From Lachnospiraceae bacterium (GTDB lineage Bacteria; Bacillota; Clostridia; Lachnospirales; Lachnospiraceae), in NCBI GenBank assembly GCA_017619295.1, contig JAFZSQ010000030.1, forward strand, positions 1-52,568: a DNA stretch of 52,568 bases. Direction: 5' to 3'. The translations under genes and the position numbers were made by a program. Under the pieces are notes generated by a model. The model was not told where the DNA came from, ran no database searches, and saw nothing but the letters and a program-made list of their open reading frames with translations. The stretch's first letter is position 1; every line of letters begins with the position of its first letter. Shown piece after piece: positions 35,594-44,708 of this stretch.

Positions 35594-36730
35594 ATGACAG
35601 CTAAAGAACAAAAGCAGCGTTTAAAAGAGATTAAGAAGTTTAACGCTAAAAAATATAAAGAGTATAACAAAAATCAAAGAAGAAAAAGAGCCCCTGAGTC
35701 AGAATATGTGACAAAGATGGCTGATAACGATAACATCATCGAGTTTGACGACCTTAAGACATACTTCTATACAGATATAGGAACTGTTAAGGCAGTTGAC
35801 GGTGTTTCTTTTGAAATCAAGAGAGGAAAGACCATCGGTGTAGTAGGAGAGTCCGGATGCGGAAAGTCGGTTACATCTCTTTCTGTAATGGGCCTTTTAC
35901 AGGGACCTACAGGTCAGGTTGCAGGTGGGTCAATCAGATTTAATCAGGTTGGAAAGAACCGTGCCGTTGATCTTACAAAGCTTCCCGTAAAGGAATATGA
36001 GAAGATCCGTGGTAATGAGATCTCCATGATTTTCCAGGAGCCCATGACCACATTAAACCCTGTGTTCACAATCGGTGATCAGCTTATGGAGTGTATTGCT
36101 CTTCACAATCCTAATATGAAGAAAAAGGATATTGAAGCAAGAGCATTGGAAACCCTTGAGATGGTTGGAATCAAGCGTGACGGAATGCTTGATTTATATC
36201 CTCATGAGCTTTCAGGTGGTATGAGACAGAGAGTGGTTATTGCAATGGCTTTGTCATGTAACCCTCAGCTTATCATTGCCGATGAGCCTACAACAGCTTT
36301 GGATGTTACCATTCAGGCACAGATTCTTGACCTCTTGAGAGAACTCAAAGACAAGATAAACGCGTCCATTATGCTTATTACTCATGACCTTGGCGTTGTT
36401 GCCGAGATGGCTGACTACGTTGTTGTTATGTACGCAGGACGTATAGTTGAGCAGGGTACTGCCGATGATATTTTCCATCATCCCGCACACCCTTATACAA
36501 TCGGTTTGATGAAGTCTAAACCCATGCTCGGTGAGCATGTTGACAGACTTTACTCAATCCCCGGAAATGTTCCCAACCCTATCAACCTTCCTGAGCATTG
36601 TTATTTCAAGAACAGATGCGAGATGTGTGTTGACAAGTGCGAGGGCGCATATCCTGAATTGATCTCCCTTAGTGAGACACACAAGGTAAGCTGTTACCTT
36701 CGTGAAAATGAAGTAAAGGGGGAAAACTAA
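35594..36730 (+). CDS. oppD: Oligopeptide ABC transporter ATPase, OppD type
   Basis: A 378-residue ATPase powering import. An unusual, strongly basic N-terminal ~45 residues (KEQKQRLKEIKKFNAKKYKE and onward) precede the ABC domain. Then come Walker A GESGCGKS, the Q loop MIFQEPMTTLNP, signature LSGGMRQR, Walker B LIIADEPTTALD and the oligopeptide-specific cysteine-rich C-terminus (HCYFKNRCEMCVDKC), which binds an iron-sulfur cluster in some relatives. ATG 35594 is preferred with GGTAGGTG; a GTG at 35585 is in frame. Confidence 0.93.
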   Translation: MTAKEQKQRLKEIKKFNAKKYKEYNKNQRRKRAPESEYVTKMADNDNIIEFDDLKTYFYTDIGTVKAVDGVSFEIKRGKTIGVVGESGCGKSVTSLSVMGLLQGPTGQVAGGSIRFNQVGKNRAVDLTKLPVKEYEKIRGNEISMIFQEPMTTLNPVFTIGDQLMECIALHNPNMKKKDIEARALETLEMVGIKRDGMLDLYPHELSGGMRQRVVIAMALSCNPQLIIADEPTTALDVTIQAQILDLLRELKDKINASIMLITHDLGVVAEMADYVVVMYAGRIVEQGTADDIFHHPAHPYTIGLMKSKPMLGEHVDRLYSIPGNVPNPINLPEHCYFKNRCEMCVDKCEGAYPELISLSETHKVSCYLRENEVKGEN

Positions 36731-36731
36731 A

Positions 36732-37709
36732 ATGAGCGAAATTAATTATGTAGTTGACGCCAAGGGCGTTAAAAAGTATTTCCCCATTAAATCAGGACTT
36801 CTTCAGAAGACCATAGGACATGTAAGAGCAGTAGACGGTGTTGATATCCGCATCAAAGAAGGTGAGACCTTCGGTTTGGTTGGAGAGTCAGGTTGTGGTA
36901 AGTCCACCCTGGGCCGTACATTGTTAAGACTTATTGAGCCTACAGAAGGCCAGATTTCCATTAACGGAATGGATATGACCAAGCTTAAAAGGGAAGAATT
37001 AAGAAAAGTTCGTCCTTCAATGCAGATGATTTTCCAGGATCCCTTCTCATCATTGGATCCCAGAATGCCTGTAGGCGAGATTATCGGTGAAGCAGTAAGA
37101 GAGCATGGCATTGTTCCTGCAAGCGAATACAGAGATTACATTCTCAAAATCATGGAAGACTGTGGACTTCGTCCTTATTACATTGACAGATATCCCCACG
37201 AGTTCTCCGGCGGACAGAGACAGAGAATCTGTATTGCAAGAGCATTGGCTCTTAACCCTAAGTTCATCGTTTGTGACGAACCTGTTTCAGCACTTGATGT
37301 TTCTATCCAGGCTCAGATTATCAACCTGATGGAAGAGCTGCAGGAGAAGAGAAATCTTACATATTTGTTTATTTCTCATGACCTGTCAGTAGTTCAGCAT
37401 ATTTCTGATACCATCGGCGTTATGTACCTTGGATCAATGGTTGAGAACGGTTCTACAGAAGATATTTTTGCAAATCCTTTACATCCTTATACAAAGGCTT
37501 TATTCTCTGCAGTTCCTATTGCAGATCCCGATGTAAAGATGAACAGAATTCTTCTTGAGGGAGACATTCCTTCACCTGCCAACCCGCCCAGCGGATGTAA
37601 ATTCCATACAAGATGTTCACAGTGTATGGAGATTTGTAAGAACAAAGTCCCTGAGGTTAAGGATATGGGCAACGGACATACAGTTGCTTGTCATCTTTAT
37701 AATAATTAA
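36732..37709 (+). CDS. oppF: Oligopeptide ABC transporter ATPase, OppF type
   Basis: A 325-residue ATPase partner of OppD. It shows Walker A GESGCGKST near 53, Q loop MIFQDPFSSLDPRMPVGEI, signature FSGGQRQRICIARAL, Walker B FIVCDEPVSALDVS, and the oligopeptide C-terminal motif PANPPSGCKFHTRCSQCMEIC. The spacing to oppD is one base. No terminator is visible after it; the secG promoter follows. Confidence 0.94.
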   Translation: MSEINYVVDAKGVKKYFPIKSGLLQKTIGHVRAVDGVDIRIKEGETFGLVGESGCGKSTLGRTLLRLIEPTEGQISINGMDMTKLKREELRKVRPSMQMIFQDPFSSLDPRMPVGEIIGEAVREHGIVPASEYRDYILKIMEDCGLRPYYIDRYPHEFSGGQRQRICIARALALNPKFIVCDEPVSALDVSIQAQIINLMEELQEKRNLTYLFISHDLSVVQHISDTIGVMYLGSMVENGSTEDIFANPLHPYTKALFSAVPIADPDVKMNRILLEGDIPSPANPPSGCKFHTRCSQCMEICKNKVPEVKDMGNGHTVACHLYNN

Positions 37710-37712
37710 TTG

Positions 37713-37741
37713 TTGCATTACCTTAGTATTTATGCTAAACT
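37713..37741 (+). promoter_or_regulatory. Possible promoter of secG
   Basis: TTGCAT, 17-base spacer TACCTTAGTATTTATGC, TAAACT, ending about 35 bases before the secG start. The -10 box is moderate. Confidence 0.45.
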
Positions 37742-37775
37742 GTCTTTTGTGTGACGCATTAGGAGGTTTATCCAA

Positions 37776-38015
37776 ATGGAAGTTTTAAGATTAATATTGA
37801 CAATAGTTTTCATAATTGTTTGTCTTGCTTTAATAGTTTTGGTTTTAATGCAGGAAGGAAAGTCAGCAGGCTTAGGAGCTATCAGCGGCGCTGCAGAGAC
37901 ATACTGGGGTAAGAACAAGGGACGTTCCATGGAAGGTGCGCTTGTTAAGATTACCAAGGTATTGGCTGTGTTGTTCATGCTTTTGGCTGCAGTACTTAAC
38001 ATCTCAAGATTTTAA
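37776..38015 (+). CDS. secG: Preprotein translocase subunit SecG
   Basis: A 79-residue membrane protein with two helices (about 4-25 and 55-77) and the conserved linker LVLMQEGKSAGLGAISGAAETYWGK. It is the small stabilising subunit of the SecYEG export channel. ATG follows TAGGAGG. The position before rnr and smpB is conserved in Firmicutes. A strong terminator follows at once. Confidence 0.94.
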   Translation: MEVLRLILTIVFIIVCLALIVLVLMQEGKSAGLGAISGAAETYWGKNKGRSMEGALVKITKVLAVLFMLLAAVLNISRF

Positions 38016-38030
38016 TTCATTGCATTTATT

Positions 38031-38064
38031 TGACCACTCTTCATGCAAGAGTGGTCATTTTTTT
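38031..38064 (+). terminator. secG terminator
   Basis: TGACCACTCTT (38031-38041), loop CATGC, AAGAGTGGTCA (38047-38057), then seven Ts. It ends only three bases before the TATAAT box of the rnr promoter. Confidence 0.9.
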
Positions 38065-38072
38065 GCTATAAT
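38064..38072 (+). promoter_or_regulatory. Extended -10 promoter just upstream of the rnr start codon
   Basis: TGCTATAAT (38064-38072) is an extended -10 element. With the usual 6-7 base distance, transcription would start at or next to the A of ATG 38079. The -35 region falls in the terminator stem and is not a match. A leaderless rnr message is implied. Confidence 0.5.
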
Positions 38073-38078
38073 TCAGGT

Positions 38079-40127
38079 ATGGGTAAGAAGAAAGATACTA
38101 AAGAGAAAAAGAATAAGAATAAAAAAGTCAGCAAGGAGCAGGAACTTCTCAATTCCTTTGTGGGGACTTTTTGCGGAACCGAAGGAGGCTTTGGTTTTGT
38201 TACGGTGGAAGGATTTGAGCAGGATTTTCACATCAGTGAATCCAGAGTTAACGGAGCTGTACATAAGGACACCGTTGAGATCAGATACCTTAAGAGCAAA
38301 AAGGGCGGAAGACCTGAGGCTGAAGTTGTAAGAGTAATCGAGAGAGGCATCAAGCAGGTTGTTGGAACATTCGAGAAGTCCAAGAACTATGGATTTGTTG
38401 CCTGCGATGACAGGAAGATTCCTTTCGATGTCTTTATTGCCAAGGAGAATTCCAAGGGAGCTGAGGATGGTTCCAAGGTTGTGGCCACAATAATAAATTA
38501 TGGCGACGGAGGAAAGAGCAATCCCGAGGGCGCAATTACCGAGGTGCTTGGTCATATAGATGAACCCGGAGTTGATATTCTTGCAATTGCAAAGGGCCTT
38601 GATATTCCTGCCGAGTTTCCCGGTAAAGTTCTTAAGCAGGCTGAGAAGGTCGCAAGTGAAGTAAGTCGTGCTGATATGGATGGCAGATCTGATTTAAGAA
38701 AGATTACCATGGTGACCATCGATGGCGAGGATACCAAGGACTTTGATGACGCTGTAAGTCTTGAGAAGCTTAGAAAGGGCCATGTAAGACTTGGTGTTCA
38801 CATTGCGGATGTTGCCAATTATGTTCAGGAGAGGTCTGCTCTTGATAAGGAAGCCTTAAAGAGAGGAACCAGCGTTTATCTTTTGGACAGAGTTATTCCC
38901 ATGCTTCCTTTTGCTTTATCAAACGGAATATGTTCTCTTAATGCAGGAGAAGACAGACTTGCTTTAACCTGCTTTATGGAGATAGACAAGGAAGGCAATA
39001 TCGTTTCTCACAGCATTGAAGAGAGCGTTATAAACATAAACAGGCGACTTACCTACAATCAGGTTCAGAAACTTTTTGATAAGGATAAGGCCACAGTAAG
39101 AGATTTAAGACATTTGAAAAAAATGCTGTTTCTCATGAAGGACACAGCTGAGTTATTAAGAGCCAAGAGACAGAATGAGGGTTCTGTGGATTTTGACTTG
39201 CCGGAAAGTAAGATAAAGCTAAATGCTGCAGGTATTCCTGTTTCCATTGAACCTTATATCAGAAATGATGCCACAAGGCTTATAGAGGATTTCATGCTTG
39301 CTGCCAACACCACGGTGGCAGAGCATTTCTACTGGCAGGAAGCTCCTTTCCTTTACAGAGTTCATGGGGCTCCGGAACCTGAGAAGATGGAGAAATTGGC
39401 CACATTCATAAGGAACTTTGGGTATTTCCTTAAGAAGGCAGGCAGGAATAGTGATACAATAGGGAAGAGTATTCATCCCAAGGAAATACAGAAACTGCTT
39501 AAGTCTGTGGAGGGAACTCCTGAGGAGACTTTAATAAGCAAACTTACCTTAAGAAGTATGCAAAGAGCTAAGTACTCCGATTCCTGTGACGGGCATTTTG
39601 GACTTGCTTTCAAGTATTATACGCATTTCACATCACCTATAAGAAGATATCCGGATCTTCAGATTCACCGTATTATCAAGGACTCTCTGAGGGGAAGACT
39701 GAATTCGGAGAAGATGGACCATTACAGAGATATTCTTCCCGGTGTTGCAAAGCTTTGCTCAGATTATGAAAGAAGAGCCGACGAAGCGGAACGTGAGACA
39801 GAGAAGCTTAAGAAGGTCGAGTATATGGAAGGCTTTATAGGCCAGACATTTGACGGCGTCATAAGCGGTATTACCAAGTGGGGAATATATGTTGAACTTC
39901 CCAATTCCGTTGAGGGCTTAATTCACATTTCAAAGCTTACAGGAGATTATTTCTACTATAATGAGCAGACCTATGAGATGATAGGTGAGAGCACAGGCAA
40001 GAAATACAGACTTGGTGAAGAAATCAAAGTTAAACTATTGGACGTTGACGTCAAACAAAGAACCATCGACTTCGTTGCCGTGAGAGATGGCGAAGAGGTC
40101 GACTGGGAAAGGTATTTGGACAGATAG
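38079..40127 (+). CDS. rnr: Ribonuclease R
   Basis: A 682-residue 3'-5' exoribonuclease that degrades structured RNA, including non-stop messages in trans-translation. Start ATG 38079; the frame back to 38043 lies in the terminator. A lysine-rich start (1-25) leads to cold-shock domains (GTFCGTEGGFGFVTVEG), the RNB catalytic domain with clustered Asp in DTKDFDDAVS (about 217-226) and HFTSPIRRYPDL, and a C-terminal S1 domain (GFIGQTFDGVISGITKWGIYV). The helix-turn-helix domain seen in longer homologues is missing. The ribosome site is weak (CAGGT). smpB follows with no gap. Confidence 0.94.
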   Translation: MGKKKDTKEKKNKNKKVSKEQELLNSFVGTFCGTEGGFGFVTVEGFEQDFHISESRVNGAVHKDTVEIRYLKSKKGGRPEAEVVRVIERGIKQVVGTFEKSKNYGFVACDDRKIPFDVFIAKENSKGAEDGSKVVATIINYGDGGKSNPEGAITEVLGHIDEPGVDILAIAKGLDIPAEFPGKVLKQAEKVASEVSRADMDGRSDLRKITMVTIDGEDTKDFDDAVSLEKLRKGHVRLGVHIADVANYVQERSALDKEALKRGTSVYLLDRVIPMLPFALSNGICSLNAGEDRLALTCFMEIDKEGNIVSHSIEESVININRRLTYNQVQKLFDKDKATVRDLRHLKKMLFLMKDTAELLRAKRQNEGSVDFDLPESKIKLNAAGIPVSIEPYIRNDATRLIEDFMLAANTTVAEHFYWQEAPFLYRVHGAPEPEKMEKLATFIRNFGYFLKKAGRNSDTIGKSIHPKEIQKLLKSVEGTPEETLISKLTLRSMQRAKYSDSCDGHFGLAFKYYTHFTSPIRRYPDLQIHRIIKDSLRGRLNSEKMDHYRDILPGVAKLCSDYERRADEAERETEKLKKVEYMEGFIGQTFDGVISGITKWGIYVELPNSVEGLIHISKLTGDYFYYNEQTYEMIGESTGKKYRLGEEIKVKLLDVDVKQRTIDFVAVRDGEEVDWERYLDR

Positions 40128-40595
40128 ATGAAAGAACAGGGAATGAAGCTTGTTGCCAACAACAAGAAAGCCTATCACGATTATTTTATCGAAGAAAAAT
40201 ATGAGTGCGGTATTGAACTTCACGGTACCGAGGTTAAGAGCCTTCGCCTGGGCAAATGCTCGGTGAAGGAATCATTCATAAGAATTGAGAAGGGCGAAGT
40301 TTGGGTTTATGGCATGCATATAAGCCCTTATGAGCAGGGTAATATTTTCAACGTGGATGCCATGAGGCCCAAGAAACTCCTTATGCACAAGTATGAGATA
40401 AACAAACTTGCCGCAAAGGTTGCCGAGCAGGGCGTCACCTTGATTCCCCTTCAGGTTTACTTTAAGGACGGAAGAGCAAAGGTTGAGATAGGCCTGGCCA
40501 AAGGTAAGAAGCTCTATGATAAGAGAGCAGATATTGCCAAGAAAGATCAGTTGAGAGAGGCGCAGAAAGAATTTAAAATCAGAAATCTCGGATAA
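40128..40595 (+). CDS. smpB: SsrA-binding protein SmpB
   Basis: A 155-residue protein that carries tmRNA to stalled ribosomes. It has KLVANNKKAYHDYFIEEKYE, GIELHGTEVKSLR, MHISPYEQGN and the C-terminal KGKKLYDKRADIAKKD that enters the mRNA channel. The gene abuts rnr, and the tmRNA gene lies 56 bases downstream. Start ATG 40128 is directly after the rnr stop; a second ATG four codons later (40143) is possible. Confidence 0.96.
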   Translation: MKEQGMKLVANNKKAYHDYFIEEKYECGIELHGTEVKSLRLGKCSVKESFIRIEKGEVWVYGMHISPYEQGNIFNVDAMRPKKLLMHKYEINKLAAKVAEQGVTLIPLQVYFKDGRAKVEIGLAKGKKLYDKRADIAKKDQLREAQKEFKIRNLG

Positions 40596-40604
40596 CTCGC
40601 TTTG

Positions 40605-40633
40605 TTGACTCACATCTTCTTGTGATATATAAT
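40605..40633 (+). promoter_or_regulatory. Promoter of ssrA
   Basis: TTGACT (40605-40610), 17-base spacer, TATAAT (40628-40633). Predicted start near 40640, about 12 bases before the mature 5' end of tmRNA. Confidence 0.75.
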
Positions 40634-40651
40634 TTTGTTATAACTAAATAT

Positions 40652-40996
40652 GGGGTAGTCATGGTTTCGACAGGGATCTTGCAGCTGGAGAAGCTATCCG
40701 CAGGCGATGCGTCAAATCGCAAACCTAAACTAAACGCTGATAATAAATTAGCAGTAGCTGCCTAAGCAGCTTTGTCCGCCTTAGTGCACCTACACATTAA
40801 GAATCGGGCATCGACTTTGTAGGAAACGACGTATGTTAAGCTTTGCGCATACGGGCGTATTATGAAGCTACCAAGGATATAAGGGTGTTTGTTTCCTTGT
40901 ATCTGAGGGAATGGGGCTTGCCCAAGATAACAAACTATGATAGTAGAAGGACAGGGAATGGGTTTTTGGACACGGGTTCGACTCCCGTCTACTCCA
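40652..40996 (+). ncRNA. ssrA: tmRNA (SsrA)
   Basis: The 5' end GGGGTAGTCATGGTTTCGACAGG and the 3' end GGGTTCGACTCCCGTCTACTCCA form the tRNA-like part: GGGGUAG pairs with CUACUCC (one G-U). The CCA is not encoded (ACTA follows), so it must be added after transcription. The tag reading frame after TAAAC starts at GCT 40736 and reads ADNKLAVAA, stop TAA 40763-40765. This hydrophobic ending is a proteolysis tag. Several pseudoknot regions lie in between. It has its own promoter and sits next to smpB and rnr, its working partners. Confidence 0.96.
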
Positions 40997-41025
40997 CTAA
41001 TAAGTGATTGGGGAAGGTATTGGCT

Positions 41026-42324
41026 ATGGCAGATGTATTGAATTTCAAATGCCCTTGTTGTGGGGCCAATTTACCGTTTAACGGTAAAGCCGGGGAACTG
41101 GTTTGTGAGCATTGTGAAGCACATTTCACAATGGAGCAGGCTAAGGCAGCCGAGGAGGCTGAACTTTCCCATTCAAGTGAATCAAACATGGTATGGAGCA
41201 CTGCTAATCAGCAGGTGATTAATGACGAAAACGGAAAGGTGAAGGGATATAAATGCCCTAACTGTGGTGCCGAAATGGCCGCAGACGAGAACACCGCCGC
41301 TACGGAATGCCCTTATTGCGGCAATCCGGCTGTCATCCCTCAGTCTTTTGAGGGATTTTATCGCCCTGATTTGGTGGTGCCTTTTTCTATTGATAAAAGA
41401 CAGGCTATCGATTCACTTCTTGATTTTACCAAGGGCAAGAAGTTACTTCCCAAGGCTTTTACAAACAGAAACAGACTTGAGGAGATTACAGGTCTTTATG
41501 TTCCTTTCTGGCTTTTCTCCTGCCATGCCAACGGCTTTGTAACCTATGATGCCGTTAAGGAGGAAAGAAGCGAGGACGCCAACTACAGATATGTTAAGAA
41601 AGATCATTATACCGTTGTAAGAAAAGGTGAAATGGATTTCGAGAGAATCCCTGTAGATGCAGCCACACGAATGGATGACAATACAATGGATTCATTAGAA
41701 CCATACGATTTTTCCAAAGCGGTAGAATACGATGCAGCATATTTCTCCGGATATCTTGCTGATAAATATGATGTTGAACAAAAGGATGCAGTGCCCAGAG
41801 CCAACGAGAGAGTAAAGCACACCTTCAAGTCCAAAATGCGCGAGGCAGTGAAGGACTACACCGAAGTTATTGAGAAGGCGGAGAGCATTCAGCTCTCAAA
41901 CACAAAGGCAGAGTATGCTATGCTTCCTGTATGGCTTATGTCCACAAGCTATGAAGGAAAGGTTTATTCCTTCGGTATCAACGGACAATCCGGAAAGATG
42001 GTGGGCAGCCTTCCTGTAGATAAAGGCAAGAAGTTTAAATATCTTTGCATCGGAACCCTCATCGCGTTTGCCATTCTTTCTGTGCTGGCATATTTCCTTG
42101 GCGCTACAAGAGGATTTACTGCCAAGGGCGAGTCAATTGCCTTTGTAATAGCATTGATTATCGGCCTTATTTATTCCTCAGCATTAAAGGCTTCTATGAA
42201 TACTGTTTCAAAGAAATACTCCGCAGGGGACTACCTGCTGGAGAAATCTCTTAAGATGGGAGTACCTGTAGACAGATTTATTTTCACCAAAACAGATAAG
42301 ACAGCCAAGACCGCTAAACAGTAA
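41026..42324 (+). CDS. Zinc-ribbon membrane protein, unknown function
   Basis: A 432-residue protein with two N-terminal zinc ribbons: CPCCGANLPF...CEHC (residues 8-30) and CPNCGAEM...CPYCGNP (about 78-101). The middle region (VVPFSIDKRQAIDSLLDFTKGKKLLPK, TGLYVPFWLFSCHANG) matches proteins often annotated as TFIIB-type zinc ribbon or PriA-like, though no helicase motif is present. Two membrane helices (about 341-362 and 371-392) lie near the C-terminus, with a short cytosolic tail. ATG 41026 follows GGGGAAGG; an in-frame TTG at 41008 is less likely. It begins 30 bases after tmRNA with no terminator between, and overlaps the kinase start by one base. Confidence 0.78.
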   Translation: MADVLNFKCPCCGANLPFNGKAGELVCEHCEAHFTMEQAKAAEEAELSHSSESNMVWSTANQQVINDENGKVKGYKCPNCGAEMAADENTAATECPYCGNPAVIPQSFEGFYRPDLVVPFSIDKRQAIDSLLDFTKGKKLLPKAFTNRNRLEEITGLYVPFWLFSCHANGFVTYDAVKEERSEDANYRYVKKDHYTVVRKGEMDFERIPVDAATRMDDNTMDSLEPYDFSKAVEYDAAYFSGYLADKYDVEQKDAVPRANERVKHTFKSKMREAVKDYTEVIEKAESIQLSNTKAEYAMLPVWLMSTSYEGKVYSFGINGQSGKMVGSLPVDKGKKFKYLCIGTLIAFAILSVLAYFLGATRGFTAKGESIAFVIALIIGLIYSSALKASMNTVSKKYSAGDYLLEKSLKMGVPVDRFIFTKTDKTAKTAKQ

Positions 42325-44618
42325 TGGTAGGAATTCTTTATTCAGAAGTAAACTTAATATGCGTGGTAATAATGGCCATTATAGCCATAAGCGTATTTTT
42401 CTCCGGTGAGCACAAGGTGGACAAATACGTTTTGGCTTTGCTGACCTTTTTTTGCTTTATTATGTTCACGGCGGATTCAATATGGGCCCTGGCGGACAAT
42501 GGCATTATTCCCAGAACATATAATGTTATCTATGTTTCAAATTTCATATATTTCTTCTTCTCAGGCCTTGTTGGATTAGGCTGGTTTTATATCTCTGAGA
42601 GCCTGTATTTCGGTAATAAGGATATTTTTCATGATAAATTGAAGAATGTCGCCATCCATATCCCTGCGCTTATCATCATTATACTTACCATAACCAATAT
42701 TTGGACGGGCTCATTGTTCTATATTGATGAGAGCCTGAATTATCACAGGGGAGATTTGCATTTTATTCAGGCTGCCTGCGGATATTTTTATGAGCTCTAC
42801 GTGGTTGTAAGGGGCATAATCAACTACGCAAAGATTAAAGATGATCTGCTTAGGAAGAGAATAAAGAAGGCTATTATTTTTCTGACGGTTCCTTTGCTCG
42901 GCAGTGCTTTTCAGGCATGGCTCGGTTCTTTCCCGGCTCTTTGCGTGGGCACAACCCTGGCAGAACTTTTGATGTATACATACATCACTACTTACGAACG
43001 AGAAAAATTCATTATAGAAAAGGGTGAAAAGGAGAGAGGTATTATTGAGCAGGCTCTTTCCAGTATCCTTTATTCATACAGGGAAATTTACTTTATACAG
43101 TTCAGAGAACGCTCAATTAATATGATTTATCCCACTTATGTGTCCGACAGGTTTGAATACAACTATGAGACCATAAGCAAGGACAGAATAGACAGTATTC
43201 CTGAGGATGAAAATAACATAGGTGAGATTACGCAGTTTTTTGACTTGAACAGAGCAAGAATCGAACTCATGAGTCATGACAGCGTAGAGTGTAAATACAG
43301 CGTATGCGTTGGTGAAGAAGAGAGAGAGTGGCAGTGTGCCACATTTATCATTCAGGAGAAGCAGGGAAGTATTCCCGTTTCCGCCTTCCTTACCATAAGA
43401 AGTATCCAGGATCTTTTGAGTAAGGAACAGGAAGCCAAAAAGAAACTTGAGGAAGCTCTGGCAATGGCTGAGTCTGCAAATAAGGCCAAGAGCGTATTCC
43501 TTAACAATATGTCTCATGATATCAGAACTCCCATGAATGCCATACTGGGCTTTGCTGATATTGCGAAAAAGGAAATCGTTGACAAGGCAAGAGTTGATGA
43601 ATGCTTAAGCAAGATTATCCTTTCCGGTAAGGATCTACTTAACCTTATTAACGATATCCTTGATATGTCCAGTATCGAAAGCGGAAAAGTCAAGTTTAAC
43701 CATGTGGCTTCTTCCGTAAAGGGTATGGCTGAAAGCATCAGGGACATGTTTGCAAATGAGGCCGAGAAGAAGCAGATTAATTTCATTGTCAACTACGATG
43801 AGATTACAAACGATTATATATATTGCGATGAATTAAGAGCAAAGCAGGTAGTCATAAACATTGTAAGTAATGCCTTCAAATATACTCCCCTAGGAGGAAC
43901 TGTGTCACTGACAATAAGACAGTATCCTCTTATCAAGGAAGGCTTTGCCCAATACGAGCTTGTGGTCCAGGACAACGGTATCGGTATGAGTAAGGAATTT
44001 AAAGAGCAGATTTTTGATTCCTTCTCACGTGAACGAAGCGCTACCCTTAGCGGCATTCAGGGTACCGGCCTTGGAATGGCGATTGTTAAGAAGATTATTG
44101 ATATGGTAGATGGCGAGATTGATGTATGGAGTGAAGTTAACGTCGGAACCAAGATAACCATAAGGCTTGTTATTAAAACTGCGGAGAAGGAAGAAGAGCT
44201 TAAGACTGAGGAGCCTGAGGAGAACTACGACTTTACAGGAAAGAAAGTGCTTCTGGTTGAGGATAACGAACTTAACAGAGAAATCGCAGAGGCAATTCTT
44301 AGCGAAGTAGGTATAAAAGTCGAAAGTGTGGTTAATGGTCAGGAAGCAGTTGACCGTATGGCAGAGGCCAAGCCCGGAGAGTTCGACCTTGTGCTTATGG
44401 ATATTCAGATGCCGGTTATGGATGGATATACCGCAACCACAAAGATAAGAGAGCTTGAAGATCCTTCAATTGCGTATATACCTATTGTAGCCATGACTGC
44501 AAATGCCTTCGATGAAGATAGAAAAGAAACCATGAACATGGGTATGAACGGTCATATATCCAAGCCTATAGACATAGATGAAATGCTTTCCACCATGAAG
44601 AAATGCATGGGATTGTAG
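42324..44618 (+). CDS. Hybrid sensor histidine kinase with seven-helix input and receiver domain
   Basis: A 764-residue signalling protein. Residues 1-220 carry about seven membrane helices with short loops; 240-370 read as a divergent PAS-like region; HisKA has His398 in NNMSHDIRTPMNAILGF; the ATPase domain has NIVSNAFKYTP, DNGIGM and GTGLGMAIV; a receiver at 638-764 has phosphoacceptor Asp693 (LMDIQMPVMDGYTA). No output domain is present, so a partner must take the phosphate. The standalone CheY-like protein encoded 90 bases downstream is the obvious candidate. Input signal unknown. Confidence 0.93.
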   Translation: MVGILYSEVNLICVVIMAIIAISVFFSGEHKVDKYVLALLTFFCFIMFTADSIWALADNGIIPRTYNVIYVSNFIYFFFSGLVGLGWFYISESLYFGNKDIFHDKLKNVAIHIPALIIIILTITNIWTGSLFYIDESLNYHRGDLHFIQAACGYFYELYVVVRGIINYAKIKDDLLRKRIKKAIIFLTVPLLGSAFQAWLGSFPALCVGTTLAELLMYTYITTYEREKFIIEKGEKERGIIEQALSSILYSYREIYFIQFRERSINMIYPTYVSDRFEYNYETISKDRIDSIPEDENNIGEITQFFDLNRARIELMSHDSVECKYSVCVGEEEREWQCATFIIQEKQGSIPVSAFLTIRSIQDLLSKEQEAKKKLEEALAMAESANKAKSVFLNNMSHDIRTPMNAILGFADIAKKEIVDKARVDECLSKIILSGKDLLNLINDILDMSSIESGKVKFNHVASSVKGMAESIRDMFANEAEKKQINFIVNYDEITNDYIYCDELRAKQVVINIVSNAFKYTPLGGTVSLTIRQYPLIKEGFAQYELVVQDNGIGMSKEFKEQIFDSFSRERSATLSGIQGTGLGMAIVKKIIDMVDGEIDVWSEVNVGTKITIRLVIKTAEKEEELKTEEPEENYDFTGKKVLLVEDNELNREIAEAILSEVGIKVESVVNGQEAVDRMAEAKPGEFDLVLMDIQMPVMDGYTATTKIRELEDPSIAYIPIVAMTANAFDEDRKETMNMGMNGHISKPIDIDEMLSTMKKCMGL

Positions 44619-44645
44619 AAAAAAGTTAAATTATTAGAAAATTCT

Positions 44646-44673
44646 TTACTTTATATCTAAATTGATGTATAAT
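44646..44673 (+). promoter_or_regulatory. Possible promoter of the CheY-like gene
   Basis: TTTACT, 17-base spacer TTATATCTAAATTGATG, TATAAT, ~35 bases before the ATG at 44709. A second TATAAT lies at about 44683. The -35 box is weak. Confidence 0.4.
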
Positions 44674-44708
44674 ATTCAAAAGTGTATAATTGTATCAGGG
44701 AGGAAGCC

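Noticed and set aside
38043-38078. Upstream ATG giving ribonuclease R 12 extra residues
   Set aside because: It lies within the terminator stem of secG and before the -10 box, so it would not be on the rnr message from that promoter.
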